Origin: Halalkalicoccus sp. NIPERK01 | Lineage (GTDB): Archaea > Halobacteriota > Halobacteria > Halobacteriales > Halalkalicoccaceae | Length of the DNA stretch: 64,000 nt | Assembly (NCBI RefSeq): GCF_030287405.1 | Contig: NZ_JASVVV010000002.1 | Span: 434,001-498,000 of the forward strand | Direction: 5' to 3' | Shown: piece by piece, positions 28,076-36,936 of the stretch | Layout of the letters: each line of letters starts with the position of its first letter | Position numbering within the stretch: position 1 is the stretch's first letter | The notes under the pieces: generated by a model | What the model saw: only the letters and a program-made list of their open reading frames with translations | The model's database searches: none | What the model was told of the DNA's origin: nothing | Program-made: the position numbers and the translations under genes

Positions 28076-29272
28076 TCACTGCTCTAACGCCTCGATCGCC
28101 ACGAGCGACTCGCCCGTCAACGCCCGGACGTACGCCCCGCCCGCGATCGAGACGTGCGAGAAGTCGCCCTCGCTCAGCCCGTACATCCCGATCGCTCTCG
28201 ACGTATCTCCGCCGCCAACCACCGAGAAACAGTCCGTCCCGGCGATGGCGTCGAGCACGCCGACGGTCCCCTCGGAGAAGCGCTCGTCCTCGAAGACCCC
28301 GAGCGCCCCCTTTACGAAGACGGCCTCGCTGTCGGTGACGACTTCCTCGTACCCCTCGACCGTCTCACTTCCCACGTCGAGAAACGACGTCTCCTTCTCG
28401 ACGCCCTCGACCGCCACTTCCGCGCGCTCGCCCGACTCGTCCCCGTAGGCGAGGTCCACGGGCAGTCGGATGCGATCCCCGTACGAGTCGAGCAGTTCCC
28501 GTATCGTCCCTTCCTGTTCGTCCCACTGCTCGTCGAAAAAGTCGGTGCCCTCGACGTCGTAGCCGACGTCGTGGCCCGCGGCCCGGAGGAAGAGTTCGCC
28601 GACGATCCCGCCGAGGAGAAAGGTGTCGACGCTCTCGACGCGCTCCATGACGTGAATGAGGTCGTCGGCCTTCGTTCCCCCGAGGACCATCACGACGTGG
28701 CCGTCGAACTCCCGGCGCTGGATCGCGGAGTTGGCCTCGTACTCGGCCTCCATGACGCGACCTGCATACGAATCCATCACCTGCGGAAAGCCGACGATCG
28801 AGGCGTGCGCGCGGTGCGCCGTCGAGTAGGCGTCGTTGACGTAGGCGTCGAACTCCTGGGAGAGGGTCTCGACGAGCGCGCTCTCGGCGTGTTCCTCGGG
28901 CGTGCGGTCGGCCAGTTCCTCGTCGACCATCCGGACGTTCTCGAGGAGGAGGATCTCGCCCCGATCGAGTCCGCGGATCGCCTCAAGCGCCGCCTCGCCG
29001 TAGGTGTCGGGGACGTACCGCACCTCGCGATCGAGGTGCTCGGAGAGGATTTTCGCGTGGGATTCGAGCGAGACGAACGTCTCGCGGCCGGGTCGGCCCT
29101 GGTGGGCCAGCACGGCGACCGCGTGGCCGGCGTCGGCGAGTTCCCGCAGGGTCTCGGCGTGGCGCGAGAAGCGGCGGTTGTCCCGCACCTCGCCGTCCTC
29201 GACCGGCGAGTTGACGTCGATCCGGACCAGCAGGCGCCCCTCCTCGGGCAGGTCGTCGATCGTTTTGAACAT
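28076..29272 (-). CDS. pgk: Phosphoglycerate kinase
   Basis: A 398-residue phosphoglycerate kinase, linking 1,3-bisphosphoglycerate and 3-phosphoglycerate with ATP. N-terminal domain: LVRIDVNSPV and the basic patch LAHQGRPGRE; C-terminal nucleotide domain: VMVLGGTKADD and the glycine-rich VVGGGDTSRAIG (family motif GGGdt). The start at 29272 is chosen because a TATA box lies 28 nt upstream and the upstream frame is non-coding. It follows gapA by 53 nt in the same direction, and can be made both from its own promoter and by read-through. Confidence 0.95.
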   Translation of the reverse strand: MFKTIDDLPEEGRLLVRIDVNSPVEDGEVRDNRRFSRHAETLRELADAGHAVAVLAHQGRPGRETFVSLESHAKILSEHLDREVRYVPDTYGEAALEAIRGLDRGEILLLENVRMVDEELADRTPEEHAESALVETLSQEFDAYVNDAYSTAHRAHASIVGFPQVMDSYAGRVMEAEYEANSAIQRREFDGHVVMVLGGTKADDLIHVMERVESVDTFLLGGIVGELFLRAAGHDVGYDVEGTDFFDEQWDEQEGTIRELLDSYGDRIRLPVDLAYGDESGERAEVAVEGVEKETSFLDVGSETVEGYEEVVTDSEAVFVKGALGVFEDERFSEGTVGVLDAIAGTDCFSVVGGGDTSRAIGMYGLSEGDFSHVSIAGGAYVRALTGESLVAIEALEQ

Positions 29273-29294
29273 GCCTCGAGGGAGGTCGACAGCG

Positions 29295-29304
29295 TTAATA
29301 AAAA
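29295..29304 (-). promoter_or_regulatory. TATA box of pgk
   Basis: TTTTTATTAA on the minus strand centred 28 nt before the pgk ATG, in the 53-nt gap after gapA. It implies a separate leaderless pgk transcript. Confidence 0.55.
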
Positions 29305-29325
29305 CCGGGCCCCGTGCCCGCGGTT

Positions 29326-30375
29326 TCAGGCCGCCGCCTCGGCGCGCGTCCGCTCGTCCTGGGCGATCACGTACTTCGCGAGGTCGAGCATCCGGTTGGC
29401 GAAGCCGTACTCGTTGTCGTACCACGTCAGCACCTTGACCTGCCCGCCCTCGACCGAGAGCGTCGACTCGAGGTCGACGTACGAGGAGAAGGGCAGTCCG
29501 AGGATGTCCCTGGACACGATCTCGTCGTCGGTGTAGCCCAGCACGCCCGCGAGGTCGCCGTCGGCGGCGTTACGGAACGCCTCGTTGACCTCCTCCGCGC
29601 CGACGTCGGCCTCGAGGTCGACCGTGAGGTCGGTGATCGAGCCGTTCGGGACGGGCACGCGCATCGCCATCCCGTCGAGCTTGCCCTCGAGTTCGGGCAG
29701 GACCTCGGTGGTCGACTGGGCCGCGCCCGTCGAGGTCGGGATGATGTTCTCGGCGGCGGCCCGGCCGCGCCGCGTCTTGCCCTGCGGGCCGTCGACGAGG
29801 CTCTGTGTTCCCGTGTATGCGTGGACCGTCGTGAGGAGGCCCGATTCGATGCCGAACTCCTCGTCGAGCACCTTCGCGACCGGCGCGACGCTGTTGGTGG
29901 TACACGAGGCGTTCGAGAGCACGTCGTCGCCGTCGTACTCCTCGTGGTTGACGCCGTAGACGATCGTCGTGACCGGCTCCTCGCCCTTCGGCGGGGCCGA
30001 GATGATCACCTTCTCGGCGCCGGCTTCGAGGTGCTGGGCGGCGTCCTCGCGCGTGCGGAAGATGCCGGTCGCCTCAAAGGCGACGTCGACGTCCAGTTCG
30101 TCCCACGGCAACTGCGTCGGGTCCTTCTCGCTGAACGTCGGGACCTCCATGTCGCCGTAGACGAGCGTCTCGCCGTCGAGTTCGAGCCCGTCGAGGCGAC
30201 CCTGGACGGTGTCGTACTTCGCGAGGTAGCGCATGTCCTCGGCGTCCATGATGTCGTTGATCCCGACGAGTTCTACTCCGGAGGTGTCCATGACGGCCCG
30301 GAAGACGTTCCGGCCGATCCGCCCGAACCCGTTGAGTCCCACCCGCACCGGTTCGTCCTCGAAGTTCTTACTCAT
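29326..30375 (-). CDS. gapA: Glyceraldehyde-3-phosphate dehydrogenase, class I (bacterial type)
   Basis: A 349-residue phosphorylating GAPDH of the bacterial/eukaryotic class: Rossmann start VGLNGFGRIGRNVFRA, catalytic NASCTTNSVAPV and C-terminal WYDNEYGFANRM. It is unusual in archaea but common in haloarchaea, where this type (GapI in Haloferax) serves glycolytic flow. It is followed by pgk and is divergent to a class II gene, so the two enzymes of the same step are encoded back to back. TATA-like GATACTTA lies 30 nt before the ATG, consistent with a leaderless message. Confidence 0.95.
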   Translation of the reverse strand: MSKNFEDEPVRVGLNGFGRIGRNVFRAVMDTSGVELVGINDIMDAEDMRYLAKYDTVQGRLDGLELDGETLVYGDMEVPTFSEKDPTQLPWDELDVDVAFEATGIFRTREDAAQHLEAGAEKVIISAPPKGEEPVTTIVYGVNHEEYDGDDVLSNASCTTNSVAPVAKVLDEEFGIESGLLTTVHAYTGTQSLVDGPQGKTRRGRAAAENIIPTSTGAAQSTTEVLPELEGKLDGMAMRVPVPNGSITDLTVDLEADVGAEEVNEAFRNAADGDLAGVLGYTDDEIVSRDILGLPFSSYVDLESTLSVEGGQVKVLTWYDNEYGFANRMLDLAKYVIAQDERTRAEAAA

Positions 30376-30400
30376 ATTCGAGTTATTGTTCCCGGGGGGC

Positions 30401-30410
30401 TAAGTATCTT
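30401..30410 (-). promoter_or_regulatory. TATA-like element of gapA
   Basis: The minus strand reads AAGATACTTA with its centre 30 nt before the gapA ATG. Confidence 0.45.
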
Positions 30411-30525
30411 GCGACGGTCCCCGGTAGGCGGTGCATAACCGGGGTTCTCACGGCCCGAAGCACCGTGTAGACGGCTACGGGTCGAACGACCTTAGTCACT
30501 CCCCAAGCGTGTCGCCGACCGGAGT

Positions 30526-30562
30526 TACTCGCTTCCGAGTTAGTTTCTTAACTATTAACTCG
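30526..30562. promoter_or_regulatory. Candidate TrmB-type operator and overlapping inverted repeat upstream of gapII
   Basis: At 30526-30541 the sequence TACT-N7-GAGTT closely matches the TACT-N7/8-GAGTA motif bound by the sugar-responsive regulator TrmB of Halobacterium. It lies about 25 bp upstream of the gapII TATA element, a position suited to activation. Overlapping it, CGAGTTA (30536-30542) and TAACTCG (30556-30562) form a second inverted repeat that abuts the TATA box. One base of the TrmB consensus is different. Confidence 0.5.
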
Positions 30563-30563
30563 T

Positions 30564-30571
30564 AAATATTA
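30564..30571 (+). promoter_or_regulatory. TATA box of gapII
   Basis: AAATATTA centred 33 nt before the gapII start, implying a leaderless or nearly leaderless message. Confidence 0.55.
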
Positions 30572-30599
30572 TTCCCCCTGACGTCCCACCATCACGTGT

Positions 30600-31652
30600 A
30601 TGCTCAAGGTCGGTATCAACGGGTACGGCACCATCGGCAAGCGCGTCGCGGACGCGGTCGCCGCCCAGCCCGATATGGAAGTCTGTGGGGTCTCGAAAGC
30701 CAGTCCCGATTTCGGTGCCGACGGTGCGGTGCGCCGGGGATACGCGCTCTACTCCGCCCGTGAGGACCGCGTGAGCGCGTTCCGGGAGGCGGGCTACGAC
30801 GTAGCGGGGACCAGCGAGGACCTGATCGCGGAGAGCGACATCGTCGTCGACGCCACCCCCGGCGGGATCGGCGCGGAGAACCGCCCGCGCTACGAGGCCG
30901 CCGGGACGCCCGCGATCTTTCAGGGGAAGGAGGCCGACGACATGGTCGACACCAGCTTCAACGCGCGGGCGAACTTCGAGGCCGCCGAGGGGGCGGAGTA
31001 CGTCCGCGTCGTCTCGTGTAACACGACGGGGCTCTCGCGGCTCGTTGCCCCCCTCGAGGAGGCCTACGGCGTCGAGAAGGTGCGCGCGACGCTGGTTCGA
31101 CGCGGCGGTGACCCCGACCAGACGGGACGGGGGCCGATCAACGACATCCTCCCCGACCCGATCGCGGTGCCCTCCCACCACGGCCCGGACGTCAACACGA
31201 TCTTTCCCGATCTCTCGATCGACACGATGGGGTTGAAGGTACCCGCGACGCTGATGCACATGCACAGCCTGAACATCGAACTCGAGAGCGCACCGACCGC
31301 GGCGGAGGTCCGTGACCTGCTCGCGAACGAATCGCGGATCTTCGTCGTGGACGACGACCTGGCGATCGACGGGACCGGCAAGCTCCGGGAACTGGCGCGC
31401 GACCGGGACCGGCCGCGGGGCGACCTCTGGGAGAACTGCGTCTGGGGCGAGTCGATCAACGTCCAGGATTCCGAACTCTACCTGTTCCAGGCGATCCACC
31501 AGGAGAGCGACGTGATCCCCGAGAACGTCGACGCGATCCGCGCGATGACGGGCCTCGCCGACAAGGACGAGAGCATGGCGATGACCGACGAGACGCTCGG
31601 GATCGGGCTGCCCGATCCCCGACAGGTGACGATGACGTCGCCGGCGCCCTGA
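30600..31652 (+). CDS. gapB: Glyceraldehyde-3-phosphate dehydrogenase, class II (archaeal type)
   Basis: A 350-residue archaeal GAPDH with start [16 protein letters not shown] and the catalytic [12 protein letters not shown], differing from class I in having CNTT. Class II enzymes use NADP or NAD and in Haloferax act in gluconeogenesis. It is divergent from gapA across a 224-nt control region with a TrmB-like site, which fits opposite regulation by sugar. The reading frame ends 41 nt before the Hsp20 gene, which has its own TATA element. Confidence 0.95.
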   Translation: MLKVGINGYGTIGKRVADAVAAQPDMEVCGVSKASPDFGADGAVRRGYALYSAREDRVSAFREAGYDVAGTSEDLIAESDIVVDATPGGIGAENRPRYEAAGTPAIFQGKEADDMVDTSFNARANFEAAEGAEYVRVVSCNTTGLSRLVAPLEEAYGVEKVRATLVRRGGDPDQTGRGPINDILPDPIAVPSHHGPDVNTIFPDLSIDTMGLKVPATLMHMHSLNIELESAPTAAEVRDLLANESRIFVVDDDLAIDGTGKLRELARDRDRPRGDLWENCVWGESINVQDSELYLFQAIHQESDVIPENVDAIRAMTGLADKDESMAMTDETLGIGLPDPRQVTMTSPAP

Positions 31653-31693
31653 GGCCCGCAAAACCTTTTGTCGCACAGGGACCTACCGGGAGT

Positions 31694-32071
31694 ATGAGAC
31701 GCGACGACCGCAACGACCCCTTCGACGATATTTTCCGCGAACTCGAGCGGATGATGAACGACGTGATGGGCGGCGGCGTCGAGGTAAACGACGCGGGCTT
31801 CGGCAGCGACACGCACGTCGACATCTACGAGACCGACGAGGAGATCCGCGTGATCGCGGACCTCCCGGGCGTCGAGAAGGGCGACATCGGGCTGACCTGC
31901 GACGGAAAGGCGCTGACGATCAGCGCCGCGAACGACCACCGCGACTACGACGAACGGATCGCGCTGCCGGGGCGCGTCGACGAACACTCCGCGCGCGCGA
32001 CCTACAACAACGGCGTCCTCGAGGTCACGCTCACGCGCGCGGACGGGTCGGCCGCGATCGACGTCGATTAA
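31694..32071 (+). CDS. Hsp20/alpha-crystallin family small heat-shock protein
   Basis: A 125-residue protein with an alpha-crystallin-like core from about residue 35: HVDIYETDEEIRVIADLPGVEK, ending with the usual NNGVLEVTL strand. The C-terminal I-x-I anchor is present in weakened form (IDVD end), and the N-terminal arm is short, so oligomer size may differ from bacterial sHSPs. It acts as an ATP-independent holdase (family knowledge). A TATA-like ACCTTTTG about 30 nt upstream suggests its own leaderless transcript. Confidence 0.85.
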   Translation: MRRDDRNDPFDDIFRELERMMNDVMGGGVEVNDAGFGSDTHVDIYETDEEIRVIADLPGVEKGDIGLTCDGKALTISAANDHRDYDERIALPGRVDEHSARATYNNGVLEVTLTRADGSAAIDVD

Positions 32072-32102
32072 CGCTTATTCTCCGCCGGATCCACCTCCGG
32101 AT

Positions 32103-32546
32103 ATGGCCGAACCCGACGACCGCGAGCACCACAGCGTCCTGATCTACGACGGCGAGTGCCCGCTCTGTTCGGCGGCCGCGACGGCGATGCGCCGCCTCCC
32201 GGGTGTGGGGGCGGTCTCGTGGTACGACGACCCCGCCCAGGGGTTTCTCGCGGCGCAGTTCGAGGAGGTGCCCTTCGCGCTCGTGTTCGTCGACAGCCGC
32301 GAGGAGCGCGTGTACGCGGGCCGGGCCGCCGCGAACGAACTCTGCGAGCGCGCGGGCGTGCCTGTTCTGGTCCGGGACCTCGTCGGCGAGAACTACGAGG
32401 GGATCGCGGACGCCATCGAGACCGTCGTCGGCCAGGACCGCGATCCCGACCCGTACCACGACAGCTACCCGCTCGCCGAGCGGGCGAGCGAACGGTTCGA
32501 GGCGCTCTCGCGGGCGGCCGAGAGCACGGCCGTCGTCCCGACCTAG
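32103..32546 (+). CDS. DCC-family thiol-disulfide oxidoreductase-like protein (DUF393)
   Basis: A 147-residue thioredoxin-fold protein of the DCC family, named for the conserved Asp-Cys-Cys arrangement seen here as YDGECPLC (Cys19, Cys22). No signal peptide, so it is cytoplasmic. It follows Hsp20 by 31 nt with a weak TATA-like stretch in between, and may be co-transcribed. Substrate unknown. Confidence 0.85.
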   Translation: MAEPDDREHHSVLIYDGECPLCSAAATAMRRLPGVGAVSWYDDPAQGFLAAQFEEVPFALVFVDSREERVYAGRAAANELCERAGVPVLVRDLVGENYEGIADAIETVVGQDRDPDPYHDSYPLAERASERFEALSRAAESTAVVPT

Positions 32547-32620
32547 CTTTTCGGAAAATTCCGTCCTCCTCGAGGGGCGTGTGATTTCCTGATGGGAAAT
32601 GACATGTGGTGAATCGGGAA

Positions 32621-32666
32621 TCAAATTTTAAGTATCCCAAAACCGTTTGCCGGAACGGAGGAAATC
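32621..32666 (+). promoter_or_regulatory. Promoter and ribosome binding site of the thioferritin gene
   Basis: CAAATTTTAAGTATC (about 32621-32635) forms a TATA element about 38 nt before the start codon, and GGAGGAA lies 5-6 nt before the ATG, so unlike many neighbours this message probably has a short leader with a Shine-Dalgarno site. Confidence 0.55.
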
Positions 32667-33290
32667 ATGAGCGAGAAACAACACGCAAGCGGCAGCGTCC
32701 AGCCGGGCGACACCAGCCAGCGCGTCGGAATGGAGACCATCCGCGAGCGGGGCGGCGACCCCGAGGAGATCCGAGAGAAGCTGATCGACGCCATCGGCGC
32801 GGAGTTCACCACGTACTACTACTACACGAACCTCCGGACCCACCTGGCGGGCAACGAGGACTACAAGGAGATCACCGAGGACGCGCGACTCGAGGACCGC
32901 GCGCACTTCGAGCTCGTCATGCCCCGGGTGTACGAACTCGACGGCATGATCCCCAACGACATCCGCGAGTTCGCGGACCGCGCGTCGTGTCCCGACGCCG
33001 AACTCCCGGACGATCCGTCGCCGGAGAACATCCTCGAGGTACTACTGGAAGCCGAGCGCTGTGCGATCCGCACCTGGAGCGAGGTCTGTGACATGACCCG
33101 CGACTGTGACCCCCGAACCTACGACATGGCCCAGCGCATCCTCCAGGAGGAGATGGACCACGAGGCGTGGTTCATCGAGCTGCTCAGCATGGAGCGCGAC
33201 GGCGAGGTCAACCCGGCGGGCCACTTCGTCCGCGGCGAGCCCGGCGACGCGCCCCTCTCGACGAACAACCGGTTCAACGAGAGCGCCTAG
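32667..33290 (+). CDS. DPS-like ferritin (DPSL, thioferritin)
   Basis: A 207-residue four-helix ferritin-like protein. Iron-site residues lie in [11 protein letters not shown] (Glu46), EDRAHFE (Glu77-His80) and EEMDHEAWF (Glu161/162, His165), with Glu130 in [11 protein letters not shown]. Cys132, Cys141 and Cys147 lie near the ferroxidase helix, the thiol feature that marks the DPS-like thioferritin family of archaea and some bacteria. The role is iron storage and peroxide removal under oxidative stress (family knowledge). The gene is alone after a clear promoter. Confidence 0.82.
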   Translation: MSEKQHASGSVQPGDTSQRVGMETIRERGGDPEEIREKLIDAIGAEFTTYYYYTNLRTHLAGNEDYKEITEDARLEDRAHFELVMPRVYELDGMIPNDIREFADRASCPDAELPDDPSPENILEVLLEAERCAIRTWSEVCDMTRDCDPRTYDMAQRILQEEMDHEAWFIELLSMERDGEVNPAGHFVRGEPGDAPLSTNNRFNESA

Positions 33291-33333
33291 GACGCCCGCA
33301 CTCGAGCCCCCAGGTTTCCGTTTTTTGCGACCG

Positions 33334-34040
33334 TCAGCCCAACGGATCGACTGCCCGACGGACCTGTTCCAGGGGGTTTGACGGCACGTGCTCGCCGTGG
33401 GCCGACACGCCGACGACGCGCTCCCAGCCGTCCCGGCGGACGTACAGTCGCAAGCCCGCCGACGAGAACCGGAGTTGGCGGCGGGCTCCGTCTCGCCGAC
33501 GGGGATCACGTCGAGGTCGGTGCTGTAGTCGGCCCTCGACGGGCCGTACTCGAAGTCACCGGCCGAATCGACCGTCTGGGCGACCTCGTGGGCGGTCGCG
33601 GCGAGTGCCTCCGACCAGTAGCTCGCCAACTCCTCAACGAGATCGACGAGATCCCGATTCGCGGGTTCGGGGATCGGAACGCCGTGCTCGACGAGCAGGC
33701 CGGCGAAGCGTTCGCCGTCGACGAGTTCGATTCCCTCGCGCTCGGCGAGCGTCTCCGCGCCGGGCGCGAACCCGCTCGTCGTGACGACGACGTCGACGCC
33801 CGCCTCGGTGGCCTCGCGGATCGCCCGTTCGCTCACGACCGCGGGCGGGGCGTACTGGAACGCGATCACGAGAGTCCCGTCGGGAAGCCGGATCTCGACG
33901 CTTCGGTCGGGCGAGGGCGGGGAGACGTCGAGGTCCCTCTCGGGGACGTTCCAGGCGGCGGCGACGAACGCGGTGAGCAGTTCGTAGAACGCCGCCGGGT
34001 CGAGCGCGTGAAGCCGTCTCGTCACGGGAGTCGATCCCAC
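33334..34040 (-). pseudogene. Mrr-like endonuclease-fold protein with a single-base frameshift
   Basis: Frame 1 (from a GTG at 34040) encodes about 188 good residues with a degenerate Mrr-like fold (AFYELLTAFVAAAW, GVDVVVTTSGFAPGAETLA). After GETEPAA near 33478 the frame turns into low-quality serine/arginine-rich text that would run antisense through the thioferritin gene. Shifting the frame by one base at about 33475-33479 restores LRFSSAGLRLYVRRDGWERV and VVGVSAHGEHVPSNPLEQV, ending at a stop at 33334-33336, close after the thioferritin stop. So one base is missing. The usual catalytic Q-x-K is replaced by QYAPP, so the ancestor may already have been inactive as a nuclease. A sequencing error cannot be excluded. 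Confidence 0.7.
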
Positions 34041-34064
34041 ACGAAACGGTGGGTGTGCGACGGA

Positions 34065-34913
34065 TTACCCTTTTGCGCGCGCGCGTATCAGCGCCGCGAG
34101 CCGGTCGTCGAAGCCGGGTTCGTACTTCGTGGCGGCGTCGACGGTCGGCCGGGCGTTGGTCTCGGAGACGACCGCCCTCCCCTCGGAGACGAGCAGGTCG
34201 ACGCCGAGAAACGGGACGTCGAGGACCGCCGCGCTCCGCTCGGCGAGGTCACGCAGGTCGTCGGACAGGGCCACGCCCGTCGCCCGCGCGCCAGCGTGGA
34301 CGTTGTGTTTCCAGCCCTCGCCCGACCGTTCGACCGCGCCGGCGTACTCGCCCCCGACGACCATCGCCCGGTAGTCCCGCGCGTCGGGGAGGAACTCCTG
34401 GACGAGAAACGACTTGTCGTCGGTCGCGGGAAAGTCGTGGACGAGCCCCAGGTAGTCACAGATTCCGAGGAACGAGTCGAGGTCGGCCGCGAGCGTGACG
34501 CCGGCCCCCCGGGTGGTGGAGTTGGGCTTGACGACCACGGGCGGGTCGAAGCGCTCGAAGACGGCCCGAAGCTCCTCGCGCGGGACGGGGTTCGAGACCA
34601 CGACGGTCTCGGGTACCGGGAGTCCGGCACGCGAGAGGCGCGCGATGACCTCGCCCTTGTTGCGCGAGGCGAGGACCGCCTCGCGGTCGTTGACCCACGG
34701 GATCCCGAGGAGGGCGTCGGCGACGCCGCCCTCCATGAGCCGCGGGGGGTAGACGAGGCCGACGTCGAACCCCTCGGGCGACCACGGCGGGTCCGAGAGC
34801 GAGAGGGTCCGCTCGGATGTTCGGAGGTGGCGGACCTCGATCCCCCGGTCGGGGAGCGTCGCCCCGAGGCGTTCGAACGTCTCTGCACGGGTGGCGACCG
34901 CGAGTCGCACCAT
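34065..34913 (-). CDS. RimK-like ATP-grasp ligase
   Basis: A 282-residue ATP-grasp protein of the RimK/LysX/GshB-like group. It has an N-terminal pre-ATP domain, the nucleotide-binding lysine region VVVKPNSTTRGAGV and the C-terminal metal-binding SETNARPTVDAAT. Family members join an amino acid, often glutamate, to a carboxyl group. The target is unknown; the neighbours (frameshifted Mrr-like gene, membrane protein) do not help. It ends 25 nt from the start of the Mrr-like gene in the same direction. Confidence 0.8.
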   Translation of the reverse strand: MVRLAVATRAETFERLGATLPDRGIEVRHLRTSERTLSLSDPPWSPEGFDVGLVYPPRLMEGGVADALLGIPWVNDREAVLASRNKGEVIARLSRAGLPVPETVVVSNPVPREELRAVFERFDPPVVVKPNSTTRGAGVTLAADLDSFLGICDYLGLVHDFPATDDKSFLVQEFLPDARDYRAMVVGGEYAGAVERSGEGWKHNVHAGARATGVALSDDLRDLAERSAAVLDVPFLGVDLLVSEGRAVVSETNARPTVDAATKYEPGFDDRLAALIRARAKG

Positions 34914-34959
34914 GCGGGTCGCTGGGAGCGAGGGCCCAAAGACCCCTCGAATCGCCCGC

Positions 34960-36240
34960 TCAGTCGGTGCCGCGCCACTCGCCGATGCGTTCGGAGACGA
35001 CCGTCGAGACGTCCGCGAGGTAGGCCGTCCCCCAGAGCGCGACGACGAGCGCGCCGAGCGCGTCGAACAGCAGGTCGACGACGGTGTCGTCGATGCCGTG
35101 CTGGACGAGGACGGCCTCGACGCCCAGTCGGGTGGCAGCCAGATCGATGAGGAACTCGAGGATCTCCCAGACGACGCCCGCCGCGAGGACGAACAGCGCG
35201 AGGACGACGACCATCGTCCGCGCGGGGAGGTAGACCTCGTCGGAGTGAATGTCGATCGCGCGCACGAGCGTGTAGCCGGCGGCCGCGACGACCGACGCCG
35301 ACAGCGCGTGGGTCAGCGCGTCCCAGCGGACGGGCCACTCGTAGGGCCCGACCGTGCCCAGCGCGTGAAGAAACACCGCGGCCGTGATCCAGAGGACGAG
35401 ACCGGGGTCCATCGGCAGTTCGTAGTCACGTTCGAGGATCGCCGGGACGAACGTGATCGCGAGCGCGACGGCGCCGTTGGCGACGACCGAGAGGCTGCCG
35501 GCGAGCAGGCCACCGACCACGAGGAGCGCGAGCGTCGCCTGCATCGCCCGGGAGGCCCCCCGCTGGTAGCGCTCGGGAACCCCGAGTCGGTCGCGAAGTC
35601 GCCCGTCCCGCTCCGGCGCGGGCGCCGTGGGTGGCCCCGTCGACCGGTCCGAGGTTCGAGCGCGCCCGCGGAAGTAGTAATCGAAGACGATCCCCGCCCC
35701 GACGCCCGCGAGCGCGGCGTAGACGAACTCGACCATCACCGCGGCGTTGATCGCCTCCCCGCTCCGGCCGTCGAACAGGTAGGCCGTCCCGAGCGCCACG
35801 TCGGCGAGCCAGCGGACGACCGCCCAGACCCCGGCGACCGCGAGCGTCGCAATCACCACGAACCCCACCGCGAAGGCGTGGTTCATCCGCACGGCCGTGA
35901 ACCCGTCGAGGTCGACGGCGATGACGAGCGCGATCGCCGCGACCGAGAGGTAGGTGGCGATCCCCGACCCGAACGTCGACCCGACGAACGACCCCCAGAG
36001 GACGGGAACGCTCGCGAGCAGGAGCAGTTCCCACGGCGGCATCACCGCCGGGTCCCGGAGGACGACCGCGGGCAGGACGGAGATGCCGACGACCGTCGTG
36101 ACGACCGCCGCCCACAGCAACGCGCCGTCGGCCGTGCTCGTGACGGCGACGCCGCCCATCGCGAGCACGAACCCCCACGACAGGACGGCGTTCAGGCGGG
36201 TCACGGCGAGCAGCCCCCCGGGCCGATCGCGCCGTTCCAT
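34960..36240 (-). CDS. Large membrane protein with C-terminal YjdF/DUF2238-like domain
   Basis: A 426-residue membrane protein with about twelve hydrophobic segments. The start at 36240 (MERRDRPGGLLAV) is chosen over a further upstream frame because the first helix follows directly. The C-terminal third (RWDALTHALSASVVAAAGY, then WEILEFLIDLAA) resembles the DUF2238/YjdF family, with conserved His and Glu in membrane regions. The function is unknown. It is divergent from the YdjM-type gene with 82 nt between starts. Confidence 0.6.
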   Translation of the reverse strand: MERRDRPGGLLAVTRLNAVLSWGFVLAMGGVAVTSTADGALLWAAVVTTVVGISVLPAVVLRDPAVMPPWELLLLASVPVLWGSFVGSTFGSGIATYLSVAAIALVIAVDLDGFTAVRMNHAFAVGFVVIATLAVAGVWAVVRWLADVALGTAYLFDGRSGEAINAAVMVEFVYAALAGVGAGIVFDYYFRGRARTSDRSTGPPTAPAPERDGRLRDRLGVPERYQRGASRAMQATLALLVVGGLLAGSLSVVANGAVALAITFVPAILERDYELPMDPGLVLWITAAVFLHALGTVGPYEWPVRWDALTHALSASVVAAAGYTLVRAIDIHSDEVYLPARTMVVVLALFVLAAGVVWEILEFLIDLAATRLGVEAVLVQHGIDDTVVDLLFDALGALVVALWGTAYLADVSTVVSERIGEWRGTD

Positions 36241-36322
36241 ACCGTCCAGTACCGCCCGCGGGTACAAAGGGTGTGCGTCGCGCGATAGAGCCATATACGT
36301 CCGTCGGATAGGAAAGGTCACG

Positions 36323-36928
36323 ATGATGGCGACGACACACGCGCTGGTCGGGATGGCGCTGGCCCTGCCGGCGGCCTACGCCGTCCCGGAACTCGCGCCG
36401 GTGGTCCTCGTGGCGGGGCTGGTCGGCGGGCTGTTTCCCGATCTGGACCTCTACGTCGGCCACCGAAAGACGCTCCACTACCCGGTGTACTACCCGATCG
36501 CCGCCGGTCTCGCGCTCGTCTGGGCGCTGCTCTCGCCCGGCACCCTGACGGTGGCGCTCGCGACGTTCCTGCTCGGGGCGGCCGTCCACTCGGTCATGGA
36601 CGCCTTCGGCGGGGGCCTGGAGATGCGTCCCTGGCTCGAAACGGCCGACCGGGCCGTCTACGACCACTACCGGGGGCGGTGGATCGCCCCGAAGCGAGGG
36701 GTGCGCTACGACGGCGCGCCCGAGGACCTCCTGCTGGCCGTCTCGGCGGCGCTGCCGATGGTTGTCCTCCTCGACGGCCCCCTCTCCGAACTAGTCGTCG
36801 TCCTCGTGGCCGTCTCGGCGGGCTACGCGCTCGTCAGGAAGCAACTGGTACGGATCACGATGTGGATCGTCTCTCGGCTACCGACGCGGATACGGACGCG
36901 GCTCCCGAGCCGGTACCACGAAACGTAA
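36323..36928 (+). CDS. YdjM-family membrane-bound metal-dependent hydrolase-like protein
   Basis: A 201-residue membrane protein of the YdjM/LexA-binding-named family. Typical motifs: THALVGMAL at the start, FPDLDLYVGHRKTLHY and HSVMDAFGGGLEMRP, with His and Asp residues that form the presumed metal site at the membrane face. Two adjacent ATG codons open the frame; GGAAAGG upstream favours the first. It converges on L10e with 8 nt between the ends. Confidence 0.82.
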   Translation: MMATTHALVGMALALPAAYAVPELAPVVLVAGLVGGLFPDLDLYVGHRKTLHYPVYYPIAAGLALVWALLSPGTLTVALATFLLGAAVHSVMDAFGGGLEMRPWLETADRAVYDHYRGRWIAPKRGVRYDGAPEDLLLAVSAALPMVVLLDGPLSELVVVLVAVSAGYALVRKQLVRITMWIVSRLPTRIRTRLPSRYHET

Positions 36929-36936
36929 AAAGGATC

